Origin: HGM04593 sp045592125
GTDB lineage: Bacteria > Bacteroidota > Bacteroidia > Bacteroidales > Bacteroidaceae
Assembly: GCA_045592125.1 (NCBI GenBank)
Contig: JAZNUE010000036.1
Span: 1 to 44,352 of the forward strand
Direction: 5' to 3'
Length of the DNA stretch: 44,352 nt
Translations under genes and position numbers: made by a program
The notes under the pieces: model-generated
Told to the model about the DNA's origin: nothing
Databases searched by the model: none
The model's input: only the letters and a program-made list of their open reading frames with translations
Shown here: positions 17,401 to 24,511 of the stretch, piece after piece
How the letters are laid out: the number at the start of each line of letters is the position of its first letter
How positions within the stretch are numbered: the stretch's first letter is position 1

Positions 17401-18296
17401 GTAGCCGCGCTTTCCGACAAGTCGCTCTCGTCCCAGTTGTAGTTCAGGAAGTAGACATCGGTTACTGGTTTATTGTAGCTTGTGCTGTGGAACCATGTGT
17501 CATTGTTCCCGTCGAGCCTACAGCCATTATCAGACAACTGGCCTTGGTCCGATACAAAGGCATACCAGTCGACGTGGAACGGATGGCCAAGTTCCTCGGC
17601 AATCTTATGGCATTCGGCCAGGAATGGCTTTACGAGGTTGTAGACACTGAACTCCCATGTTCCTTCAGGATTAAAGCAAAGGCCGTCAATTCCATAATAC
17701 TTGAGGAACTGCACAAGCTTGCGCGAATACTTGTACTTGTCGCCATAAGAGTTCGAGCCTCGAGCAGCGAGCCTATACAGGGTCTTGCCTGGTTCAGAAC
17801 CAGAACCTACCGGGGTACCCCAGTCAATGAAGTATGTACAGCCAGTCTTTACACCGTTCTTGTGCGCGACATCGTTGAACGCGCCGGGCACACGCCAGAA
17901 TCCGTTTGTCCAGTTTGAGTGGATATCCACATACTGCCACATGTTGAAGTTATCGCCGTCAAAGTTGTAACGCGGCAGGGCACCCCAGGTCTTTGTCATC
18001 TCGCCGGTGGGGGCCATCCAGCAGAAATTCTTGTTGTTTGTGTCATTAAGATTGTCGTTTGCCTGGTCGCCAGGACGGAAACGGTTCTTCAGCGGCACGC
18101 GTGAAATCCAGAAGTTCTCGTCAACGAAAGCAGCGTCGCCGTTCCATGGCTTGCCTGGTTCCCACTTGTCAAGGGCGTCGACAATGTCGGCAGGCGTGCC
18201 GTTATCAACATACTTTGCATGCGTAGGCACACTCTGGGCCACCGCTCCTGCCGTTAGCAGGGCCATAGCCAATGATAGCAGATGTCTCTTTTTCAT
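14478..18296 (-). CDS. Secreted GH85 endo-beta-N-acetylglucosaminidase with LamG domain and C-terminal sorting-like tail
   Basis: Predicted to cut the chitobiose core of N-glycans (GlcNAc-beta-1,4-GlcNAc), releasing the glycan. 1272 residues with signal peptide MKKRHLLSLAMALLTAGAVAQ. The GH85 barrel spans about 60-430: the strand YGIDGLCFNPEG carries Asn209-x-Glu211, matching the N-x-E pair that gives GH85 its substrate-assisted chemistry, and TYFIDWGTPVG and HVDWYAF are further family segments. Beta-sandwich regions follow (about 470-610), then Fn3/Ig-like segments (about 620-800), a LamG/concanavalin-like domain (about 860-1080, 'VDEVQIWSKALSEAEV'), an Ig-like stretch and a terminal domain (about 1190-1272) ending ASGVYVVVILKEGKAIRSFKIAK-like. 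That end resembles type IX secretion sorting domains. Divergent from a Crp/Fnr gene. Host or dietary glycoprotein N-glycans are the likely substrate. Confidence 0.87.
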   Translation of the reverse strand: MKKRHLLSLAMALLTAGAVAQSVPTHAKYVDNGTPADIVDALDKWEPGKPWNGDAAFVDENFWISRVPLKNRFRPGDQANDNLNDTNNKNFCWMAPTGEMTKTWGALPRYNFDGDNFNMWQYVDIHSNWTNGFWRVPGAFNDVAHKNGVKTGCTYFIDWGTPVGSGSEPGKTLYRLAARGSNSYGDKYKYSRKLVQFLKYYGIDGLCFNPEGTWEFSVYNLVKPFLAECHKIAEELGHPFHVDWYAFVSDQGQLSDNGCRLDGNNDTWFHSTSYNKPVTDVYFLNYNWDESDLSESAATAKGLGRSTFDVYAGFDMQGRGYGKYGNAGWTALMRQPVSVVVWGAHDRNALYISSTEGGQSDYAVQNEYQKKQEMLFTGGNRNVLNMPAVTDENIGSSFSDLQKWHGYATAVIERSTLDDLPFVTRFNLGNGRFFNKNGVTAWNHKWYNYGMQDMLPTWRWWVDNGDGKTVPADAVKLDFTYDDAWFAGSCLKVHGATKRSDVRLFATRWNVASGNDEFRLVFKPKAAAAGFELMVAKENGESSFVYIPVSGNIKAGEWNEAVIKASEAGLAAGDVIGCVGLSVKNTNAAYEVLLGELAFIPAAFSEQPKTPSITHAEVMKRYYNRADIKVVFSMPEPATRPAEYEGCPVYNEEVGAWYYEIYVKQGDVETLLTTTTSWAAYVVDATLVPQVETLQIGVRAVGKDGRTVSDIVWSQEIKEPLTMIETLTVDKDVIKPNEDFTIGFEDPNHPVADIKIYNALTNKLVASENGVLAMTASLPEVGSYDVEVTSDGQTLMNRSLILVTPEETGRLPKVNNITSDVTEVTSGDNEVNFTADIATGTEYNGAPCTVSKSLYMSEPYQFTVDAAIMSEYTNTSFALWFKVEKFEHASLGTLLMTKVNRNHDTSGASWTDNVWGEMWTAIRPAGYAKNNNIKRDNAENELSLSTDGPRAGTPDYEHNNDVDILSEGYSLMPGVWYHVCAVKAGKELQLYLNGKLIANGTSRGRGPYNWKNGAKFYVGGSMTNLASLTGWVDEVQIWSKALSEAEVREAMKGYATVPANLEGYFTFEEQKTDSEGYIYFPNTGKNASAVPGGYMTTGKEENGRTVDYKQNQLTTTLGVPMLTGSFPINYESSKWMVEGARLNASTSTTANATYNSGDGKYPVTLVATNSWGSVTKTISDYIVVTSVEDIAGEGGYMVYPKPFEGTANVLFAEDGLFEVAVFATAGKVVANEAFEVRAGEVREVSVADAASGVYVVVILKEGKAIRSFKIAK

Positions 18297-18609
18297 AATA
18301 TGATGTCAGTTAAAAGAATACTTTTCTTGGGCATGGGACCAGGCCGTATTTGCCTTTGGCCCTGGCCACTGCAGGTACCAGCGGCCGGTTCCGCCCAGTC
18401 CTTTCGCTCCTGTAAGCTTGCCCGTTGCTAATTTATAGAATATTTTTGAAAGCATATAGCTTTTTATAGAAAATATAGTCAAAGCAATACAAGAGGTGCC
18501 CAAAGGACCAAGGGCCGCCGTTTAAGTTAAAAAAACAAAAAAACCGCACGTGCTGCACACTATTAAGGGCGCATAGCAGTTATAATATAGTATAAAATAA
18601 GATTTAAAA
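18297..18609. other. Divergent intergenic region between GH85 and Crp/Fnr genes
   Basis: 313 nt with an AT-rich core (18430-18490 and 18580-18610) likely to hold promoters for both genes. I could not find a full TTTG-N19-21-TAnnTTTG match on either strand. No ORF or repeat is evident. Confidence 0.5.
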
Positions 18610-19278
18610 ATGTACGATAGCCTTTTACGCCTGCCATACTTCCAGGGGATGAGCAAGGACGACATAACATCAATACTTGACAAAGTAGCATTCGACTTCC
18701 GCAAGCTGCCCGACCGGGAGACCATATGTGAGCGCGGAGAAAGGTGCGACAGATTCGTAATCATAACACATGGCGAGGCGCTCTCAAGAGCCGATGCCCC
18801 CGACGGCACATATTCGCTGGCCGAAGAGATTGCTGCCCCTTATGCCATAGAGCCATACTCGCTCTTCGGGCATGACACCACCTTCAAGCGCAGCTACACG
18901 GCCAAGGGCGACTGCACCATACTGGTAATTGACAAGCAGTACCTCTTCAGCGAGCTTACCAAATACGAAATCTTTACAATAAATTTCCTTAACCTCATAA
19001 GCCGCAGGGCACAGATGCAGAGCTACGCCATCTGGAACTACACCCCAAGGAGCATAAAGGGACGCATAGTACAGTTCGTAGGCATGCGCTGCAACAGCAT
19101 TAACGGGCGCAAGAGCGTGCAGATAAAGATGGAACGCCTGGCAAGCATACTGTGCGAGACACGCCTTAACGTCTCCAAGGCACTCAACGAGCTGCAGGAC
19201 GAAGGATACATAGAGCTCCACCGCAAGGAGATTGTTGTCCCGTCACTAAGGAGGCTCATAGAGGAGATTGAGCAATAG
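18610..19278 (+). CDS. Crp/Fnr family transcriptional regulator
   Basis: 222 residues. An N-terminal cyclic-nucleotide-binding-like beta-roll (about 8-130, starting LPYFQGMSKDDITSIL) is followed by a long dimerisation helix and a winged helix-turn-helix (about 150-215) with MERLASILCETRLNVSKALNELQDEGYIELHRKEIVV. The pattern is of the Bacteroidota group that typically lacks the cAMP-binding Arg-Ser pair and any Fnr-type cysteine cluster, so the ligand is unknown. It is divergent from the GH85 gene and may control it, but no operator is identified. Confidence 0.9.
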   Translation: MYDSLLRLPYFQGMSKDDITSILDKVAFDFRKLPDRETICERGERCDRFVIITHGEALSRADAPDGTYSLAEEIAAPYAIEPYSLFGHDTTFKRSYTAKGDCTILVIDKQYLFSELTKYEIFTINFLNLISRRAQMQSYAIWNYTPRSIKGRIVQFVGMRCNSINGRKSVQIKMERLASILCETRLNVSKALNELQDEGYIELHRKEIVVPSLRRLIEEIEQ

Positions 19279-19474
19279 GGCAGTGGGGGCACCCCTTGTT
19301 ACGCAGCTTCTCGAAGTTCTATTTTCCTATCGGGTATATCGTATCCAGTCTCTTGCCCCTGTCTGCCTTAATAATTGTGCGAAAATACAAAGAGACTGCG
19401 TAAAATTAATGGGGTGTACTTAATTCTTCCAATAATGCGATAAAGGAACTTTCGGATAGACCGTGGAGTGATGA

Positions 19475-19524
19475 TACATTTAGCATTTAGCGCGCCCTGC
19501 GGGGCGCGCTAAATGCTAAATGTA
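19475..19524. terminator. Bidirectional hairpin, 23-bp perfect stem with TGCG loop
   Basis: The arms 19475-19497 and 19502-19524 are perfectly complementary around the loop TGCG. It sits between two converging transcripts (the Crp/Fnr gene and the 56-residue ORF). No U-tract follows on either side. A transcription or mRNA-stability boundary is the likely role. Confidence 0.75.
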
Positions 19525-19541
19525 TGCGGGGCGTCATTCTA

Positions 19542-19712
19542 TTACAGGCCGGCCCATATGTTGTCCCAGTCGCTTCGGTACTCGTTTGCGTCGAATGCGC
19601 TAACACCTTCGCCCTCTTCGTTGTCATTCATTCCTGGCACAGAAACGGCGAGCATATACTTGGTCTCAACGCTTATTTCTTCTGTGCTTGGTGTATAGTA
19701 TGTTTTTTTCAT
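19542..19712 (-). CDS. Small acidic protein of 56 residues with KKxYxxP start
   Basis: A small ORF found by translating the minus strand between the LRR gene and the hairpin. It begins MKKTYYTPSTEE, continues with a hydrophobic MLAVSVPGM segment (residues 20-28), and then an acidic part with NDNEEGEG, ending SDWDNIWAGL. AAGGA lies 8 nt before the ATG, a good ribosome site for this phylum. It starts 47 nt after the LRR gene's stop codon on the same strand and ends 18 nt before the 23-bp hairpin, so it is probably the last gene of that transcript. The N-terminal K-K-x-Y-x-x-P pattern followed by a hydrophobic ML(A)xS is, from memory, shared by short unannotated Prevotellaceae proteins. The function is unknown; a leader-plus-core arrangement as in peptide precursors is possible but unproven. 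Confidence 0.7.
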   Translation of the reverse strand: MKKTYYTPSTEEISVETKYMLAVSVPGMNDNEEGEGVSAFDANEYRSDWDNIWAGL

Positions 19713-19759
19713 TAATGTAATCCTTGTATAGTTCTTGTTGTTGTACGTTAAACTGTTTG

Positions 19760-21841
19760 CTAACGGTCTTGCTTTACGTATATTTTCTTGCCGTTCCTTA
19801 TGTATATGCCTTCCTGCGGATTTTCTACAGGGCGTCCGCTGAGGTCGTAGTATACGCCGTCCTCGGCAGTCCTGTTCCCAATTTCAATGTCTCCAACGAC
19901 AGTTGCATTCTCGTGTTCTATGTTGCCGAAACTGAAAAGCGCGTTCTGGTTGGGTGTGCTAATTTTAAGGTGCCAGCGGAATGCGCCCAGCTCAATTCCG
20001 GTATCGGCATTGTTGGGTTGTCTGAGGGCGCCGCTTGCCATAGCGAAAGTGCGCAGGTCCTTCTTGATATTGCTCTTTGCATATTGTCCTGTAAATGTGT
20101 AAGTTGTTCCGCTGCTGGCGGTAATTACCGTTGGAGCGGTATTCGTGTCTGTGGCAGAAATTACACTCCCTTTTGCAATCTCAAGTATCTTGGGCGTTGT
20201 CTGGCTCGCAGTCAAGGCTCGTATAAAATAGGGCTTGTTGGCCTCAACCTTGTCATTTTTTCCCAGTATTGTGCCTGTAACATAGAACTGTATTTCGTTG
20301 CTTGTGCCATTCTCTATTACGTTGTCTATGCTGGCAACCTCAAAGAACTCGCTCCAGTCACTGTACTCCATTTCAAAAGGAATGTAAAGGGCCTGCCATT
20401 GGTCATTCTTGAAGTAGCGTGTGTAATGGGCACCTGACGATTCGTAGTAGTGTATTGTAATGGTTGTGGTGTTCCCGCTTTTATCGCGTGTCTCCTCGGT
20501 GTAAAGGAGGTCTCCTATTGTATGTTCCTCCTTTTCAAACACAATATTCCCATCACTGTCCATGTAGCTCCATGAGTGCTCTGTATCGGAATTGTCAATA
20601 ATGTCCAGTACTATATAGTGGGTAAGGGTCTGCATTTCCACTAATTCCTGTATAATCCATACTCCTTTGGCGGCAATACATTCTTTCCCGTCTGTGGTTT
20701 TCAGGCTGCCGGCCGGGATGTTGAGCGTGTACTCGCCGCTGGCATTTATCTCTTTGGTAAAAGTAATGCTTATGACCTCATTGGCAGTATACCAGTCTAC
20801 AATCATCTCCTTGCCTAATTCGTATACGGTACCGTCCTCATAAACCAATGTCCACCCCTCGGTAGGGAGAGCGGCAATCTCTTCGCCTTTGCTGCCTTTG
20901 ACACGTATCTCGGCTATTGTTACAGACTGGCCCAGTTCGTCTTTTTCTCTTATGTGGCTTATGCTTGCAATGAATGTTGTTTCGCTGGTTGTAACCTCCG
21001 GCAGCTCTTCAAAGGTAAACCTATCCCCCCAATCATTATGTTTCTCGTAGGCACCCGTTGAACCGGCAGGAATCTTTACTGTTATATTACCTTTGTTATT
21101 CATATCATCGAATCCATGGCCCTTCACATAGAACCCCCAATCTATTTCTGCTTCAACCTCGGGCGGGGTGGGGTTCAAACAGGTCATTTCCTCGATACCG
21201 CTACCGGCAAATGCCCAATATCCAATTTCGGTTACTGTTGCAGGAATTTCAACCTTGGTAATCTTTAAACAACCGTCAAAGGCGCAGTTCTCTATTCTTG
21301 TTGTACCGTCAAGAATTGTAATCTTGTTTCGTGCGCCGGGGACATTGATAAGTGTGTAGGTGCCGTCATACACTCCGTTTGTCTTGTTCTTTTTGTATAG
21401 CACTCCATTTACATCGAAGTAATCGCATGTTTCACTCTCTTTTACTTCAATGTAGTTAAGATATGGGCAATCGGCAAAAGATGCCTGGCCAATAGTGGCA
21501 ATACTTGACGGAAGTGTGACAGAAGTAATATATGAACATTGGAAACATCCGGTGTAGCCGTTCTTGTAAAGGGTGGTCACACCATCAGGAACAATAATCT
21601 CTCCGCAATATTTATTTGTGCCAAAGTTTGTGTAGCCTGAACCGTTGTGCGAGACTTGGGTGTTGCTGTTTGAGAAGTTTAGGTCGCTTCCTGTCTTGTA
21701 TCCAGTGAGGGTGAGTCCCTCATAAGGTTTTAATTCAGCGGTCCCTTTCAGAATATCGGCGGCAATCTGTTCCTGTGCCAAGGTTACTTGTGATAATAGA
21801 CAAATGGCTGCCGTTAACAGCAGCGAGTATAGTTTCTTCAT
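19760..21841 (-). CDS. BspA-like leucine-rich-repeat surface protein
   Basis: 693 residues, secreted: signal peptide MKKLYSLLLTAAICLLSQVTLAQ. LRR_5/BspA-type repeats run from about 75 to 255, with units such as YITSVTLPSSIATIGQASFADCPYL and ITKVEIPATVTEIGYWAFAGSGI. A beta-rich middle (about 280-400) with an Ig-like look follows, then a region of about 420-620 found in many Prevotella surface proteins (LYIPFEMEYSDW, 'KPYFIRAL'). The C-terminus, YYDLSGRPVENPQEGIYI then RNGKKIYVK, is the short tail common on Prevotella exported proteins and probably a sorting or anchoring signal. Such proteins bind host or bacterial surfaces; no ligand can be named. It has a consensus promoter and a 56-residue ORF directly downstream. 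Confidence 0.87.
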   Translation of the reverse strand: MKKLYSLLLTAAICLLSQVTLAQEQIAADILKGTAELKPYEGLTLTGYKTGSDLNFSNSNTQVSHNGSGYTNFGTNKYCGEIIVPDGVTTLYKNGYTGCFQCSYITSVTLPSSIATIGQASFADCPYLNYIEVKESETCDYFDVNGVLYKKNKTNGVYDGTYTLINVPGARNKITILDGTTRIENCAFDGCLKITKVEIPATVTEIGYWAFAGSGIEEMTCLNPTPPEVEAEIDWGFYVKGHGFDDMNNKGNITVKIPAGSTGAYEKHNDWGDRFTFEELPEVTTSETTFIASISHIREKDELGQSVTIAEIRVKGSKGEEIAALPTEGWTLVYEDGTVYELGKEMIVDWYTANEVISITFTKEINASGEYTLNIPAGSLKTTDGKECIAAKGVWIIQELVEMQTLTHYIVLDIIDNSDTEHSWSYMDSDGNIVFEKEEHTIGDLLYTEETRDKSGNTTTITIHYYESSGAHYTRYFKNDQWQALYIPFEMEYSDWSEFFEVASIDNVIENGTSNEIQFYVTGTILGKNDKVEANKPYFIRALTASQTTPKILEIAKGSVISATDTNTAPTVITASSGTTYTFTGQYAKSNIKKDLRTFAMASGALRQPNNADTGIELGAFRWHLKISTPNQNALFSFGNIEHENATVVGDIEIGNRTAEDGVYYDLSGRPVENPQEGIYIRNGKKIYVKQDR

Positions 21842-21939
21842 ATCTGTTGTATGTGGTTTTTAAAATAAAATAAGAAACAGTCTAGACGGTTTCTTGCTTT
21901 TCCCAGACGGAAAATCTGCCGTTTGGTTGAAATTTTGTG

Positions 21940-21971
21940 CAAAAGTAATAAATTATTTTCTTATTTGCAAA
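21940..21971 (-). promoter_or_regulatory. Promoter of the BspA-like gene
   Basis: Minus strand: TTTG (21968-21971), 20 nt, TACTTTTG (21940-21947). Full consensus match, leaving a roughly 95-nt 5' leader. Confidence 0.8.
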
Positions 21972-22191
21972 TCTGTTTGTGTCAAGATTATGCCACACAA
22001 GGCCATTTTGTGACGATATGCAAGTGAAATTACCCCCCCCAATAGCAAAATGATAGAGATTGTTAGGAATATGCGATATTTGTCAAATGAGACTAATTCC
22101 AAAGGCGGGTGTGCTTGCATTTTGTCAACGGTTCATGGTGTACAGTTATAACGCCATGAACCGTTTTTTAGTGAGGCGACTCCCGGACTTC

Positions 22192-22435
22192 TCATTCTAT
22201 ATTTGCACTGTCATTGACTCGTTTTGCTTTTCGCAACCCAAACGGCATAACCTGCGGCTATGCTTCGTTTGACCTGTTGCTGCAAAACTCGTCGATAACA
22301 AAACGTTGTTTTGTCATTCTATATTTGCACTGTCATTGACTCGTTTTGCTTTTCGCAACCCAAACGGCATAACCTGCGGCTATGCTTCGTTTGACCTGTT
22401 GCTGCAAAACTCGTCGATAACAAAACGTTGTTTTG
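22192..22435. repeat. Two tandem copies of a 122-bp hairpin element
   Basis: The units 22192-22313 and 22314-22435 appear identical by eye. Each runs from TCATTCTATATTTGCACTG through GACTCGTTTTGC to GCAAAACTCGTCGATAAC and ends at TTTTG; inside, CAAACG-CATA pairs with TATG-CGTTTG. A third copy begins at 22436 but diverges after five bases. Relatives occur at about 32087-32160 and 44190-44315. The surrounding 21972-22686 holds a run of eight C (22033-22040), a heptad tract and no gene. Confidence 0.85.
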
Positions 22436-22546
22436 TCATTTGAGCAAAGCGAACCAACGGTCGACACCCTAAGGGACTAAAGTCAAAAATCTCTTCTCGG
22501 GTGTTATGAAAACAGCTTCGCTCTGTCGGGATGACAAGCGCGGTTG

Positions 22547-22644
22547 GAAGTTGAAAGAGCAAAGTGGAAAGAGGCGCCCCCACGAGGAACTGTCATTGCC
22601 ACGCTCCGTTCTCTGTACTCCGTTCTCTGTACTCTGTTCTCTGT
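22547..22644. repeat. Two heptanucleotide tracts
   Basis: 22547-22574 carries GAAGTTG, AAAGAGC, AAAGTGG, AAAGAGG. 22603-22644 carries six units on the other strand (ACAGAGA, ACAGAGT, ACAGAGA, ACGGAGT, ACAGAGA, ACGGAGC). They lie downstream of the SIMPL-domain gene. Confidence 0.8.
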
Positions 22645-22686
22645 AACAATATTTCAACTCACTAGATTCTCATTTTAAGTTTTGTC

Positions 22687-23421
22687 TTAGTTCTTGAGCA
22701 TATAGTCGATGGTGGTGACTACCCTTATGTTCTTTATGTGCGGGGTGGTCTCGTCGCTGCTAATGCTGAACTGGCCCTGGTTGGCGTTCCTTATGCCGCC
22801 GAGCTCGCTCTCCGAGTCCTCGGCGAACTTCTGTGCTACGGCGCGGGCGTTGCGTGTGGCCTCCTCAATCATCTCGGGCTTAATGCTGCTGAGCCCTGTG
22901 TACTCGAACGTAGCGTCGCTGCCGTAACCGTATTCTGTGCCTATGTTCACGCCTTGTTTCATGAGCTCAATCTGGCGTTTCATCAGGCCTATTACCTTCT
23001 CTACCTGCCCCGACGACACTGTGATGACATCGCGTCCCTGGTAGCGGTATGTAAGGTTCTCGGGCGTGTAGCTCTGTGCAAGGCGGTCGGTGATGTTGGG
23101 CGTTGACATTATTATTTCGCTGTCGCTTATGCCGTTCTCCTTGAGGAACGCGGCTATTGCGTTGCTGCTCCTGTCCAGCTCGCTGTAGAGCTGCTGTATG
23201 TCGTTGCTCACGCAGTAGTAGGGTATTGGCCACACAACCTTGTTTGCCATGACCTCGCGTTCGGCAAGTCCCTTCACGGTTACGAACTGGTCTTTCTCGG
23301 CAATGCTCCTAAGTCCTCTTGCAATGAATATGCCCAATACAATAAGTCCAATCATCACTGCACATCCGCTGCCGTGTGTGTGCCTGCTGCAGCTGCATGC
23401 TTTCTTTTCTTCCTGTTCCAT
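22687..23421 (-). CDS. SIMPL (DUF541) domain protein
   Basis: 244 residues. After a short Cys/His-rich cytoplasmic start (KKACSCSRHTHGSGC) comes one membrane helix (about 20-37, VMIGLIVLGIFIARGL), then a periplasmic SIMPL/DUF541 domain from about 45 to the end. The family pattern VTVKGLAEREVMANKVVW at the domain start, SDSEIIMSTPNITDR in the middle and EEATRNARAVAQKFAEDS near the end is clear. The family is widespread in Gram-negative envelopes; the name-giving member interacts with a signalling pathway in animals and the bacterial role is poorly defined. It stands alone between a repeat region and the SusC/D locus. Confidence 0.88.
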   Translation of the reverse strand: MEQEEKKACSCSRHTHGSGCAVMIGLIVLGIFIARGLRSIAEKDQFVTVKGLAEREVMANKVVWPIPYYCVSNDIQQLYSELDRSSNAIAAFLKENGISDSEIIMSTPNITDRLAQSYTPENLTYRYQGRDVITVSSGQVEKVIGLMKRQIELMKQGVNIGTEYGYGSDATFEYTGLSSIKPEMIEEATRNARAVAQKFAEDSESELGGIRNANQGQFSISSDETTPHIKNIRVVTTIDYMLKN

Positions 23422-23526
23422 ATTGCTGTATTTGTTTTATTGGCTGTCTTAAATATCCTTGCTTTGCAGCCTGCGGTTCGAGCTCCCTCGTCGCTTTGCT
23501 CTGCCGGGATGACAGGTACGGGACCT

Positions 23527-23630
23527 TTACTGCAAGGAGATTAATTTAAGCAGCTTCTTATAAACATCATTCTTCACTCTCTTGTTCTGTTTCTTTATCC
23601 AGCGGCTAAGATAGCGCTTTGGCCTGTATA
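23527..23630 (-). other. Possible C-terminal gene remnant
   Basis: The minus-strand frame reads YRPKRYLSRWIKKQNKR, then VKNDVYKKLLKLISLQ and a TAA (23527-23529). It looks like the end of a basic protein but lacks a start codon and sits immediately after the SusD-locus terminator. It may be chance. Confidence 0.2.
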
Positions 23631-23662
23631 AAAAAAGAGACGGGCCATAAAAAACCCGTCTC
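23630..23662 (-). terminator. Terminator of the SusC/SusD operon
   Basis: An 8-bp stem, GAGACGGG with CCCGTCTC (23637-23662), is followed on the minus strand by seven T. It lies 27 nt after the third gene's stop. Confidence 0.85.
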
Positions 23663-23688
23663 CTGGAGAGTATTACTAAAGCAGCCGG

Positions 23689-24486
23689 TTATTCAGCGTA
23701 CTCTGTAATCTGGTATGTGTCATATCCAGCACCGAAAGAACCAAGACCTGGAACATCCATCTGGTATGCAAAGTAGAAGGTGTTTGTTTCTGGGTTGAAC
23801 TTGTTGTTTACGCCCAGAACTGTAGCGACCACCTCAACTTGTCCATTATACATGTAACCTGTACCGAAGCTGCTCTGTGTCATTTCAAACGCCATAGTCT
23901 CGGGGTCTGTAATCCTGAATGTTACATCGCCCTTTACCCAGCAATCCTTGAAACGGTAGATGTCGAGCATCTCTGAGTATTCCAGTACTGCAGGCCAAGT
24001 CTGCTCAAAAAGCCACGAAGTGTAGCTGCCTGCTGCAAACGGCTTATAATCCTCTTTGAGGACGGTAAGGCTGAAAATTGAGTTGTTGTCAGGCAGATAA
24101 GGGTTAACGAGGCTCTCGTCAATGCTTATCTCAAGGTAGTAGTTCTTGAACGCCTCCATTGAGGGAGCAATTTCAATGTTCAGTGAAACCTGTGCCTCGC
24201 CTGCAGCGAATGTGACTGTTGAAGGTGCCTCCAGCATGTCGGTGTCGCCCTTGACGCTGAGTGCTATGGTTACCTCTTCCTCGGTATTGTCACGCTCAAG
24301 TGTAACAACGTATACGCTGTCGGTGAGCGCCAATACAGGGGCTGCATTCTGGTCGGCTGCAAAACGGTACGCGTTTGTCTCGGCGCATGGACCTGCAGGA
24401 ACATATTCGTTATCCTCAGTACATGCACTGAAGAGTGCAAGTACTGCGAGGAGAACAATATAGTTTAAATTAAATAACTTTTTCAT
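23689..24486 (-). CDS. Surface lipoprotein of the SusC/SusD operon
   Basis: Third gene of the operon, in the place usually held by a surface glycan- or ligand-binding lipoprotein. The frame opens at 24498, but the Met at 24486 gives a proper lipoprotein signal, MKKLFNLNYIVLLAVLALFSAC, with the lipobox Cys at residue 22. Residues of about 55-135 (from that Met) resemble a Calx-beta-like sandwich (LTDSVYVVTLERDNTEEEVTI). The rest is beta-rich with aromatic residues (SWLFEQTWPAV, FRFKDCWVKG-like) but no family I can name. No catalytic motif is seen. Probably exposed on the cell surface and cooperating with SusD in ligand capture; the substrate is unknown. Confidence 0.75.
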   Translation of the reverse strand: MKKLFNLNYIVLLAVLALFSACTEDNEYVPAGPCAETNAYRFAADQNAAPVLALTDSVYVVTLERDNTEEEVTIALSVKGDTDMLEAPSTVTFAAGEAQVSLNIEIAPSMEAFKNYYLEISIDESLVNPYLPDNNSIFSLTVLKEDYKPFAAGSYTSWLFEQTWPAVLEYSEMLDIYRFKDCWVKGDVTFRITDPETMAFEMTQSSFGTGYMYNGQVEVVATVLGVNNKFNPETNTFYFAYQMDVPGLGSFGAGYDTYQITEYAE

Positions 24487-24511
24487 AATCGTTGACATTT
24501 AGATGTTTTTA

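Noticed and set aside
22033..22040. Run of eight C as a phase-variation tract
   Set aside because: It lies upstream of the LRR gene's promoter and in no reading frame, so a simple on/off effect is not supported.
22060..22272. 70-residue plus-strand frame
   Set aside because: It runs into the 122-bp repeat, has no ribosome site and no recognisable sequence.
22192..22435. CRISPR array
   Set aside because: Only two 122-bp tandem units with no short repeat-spacer alternation and no cas genes.
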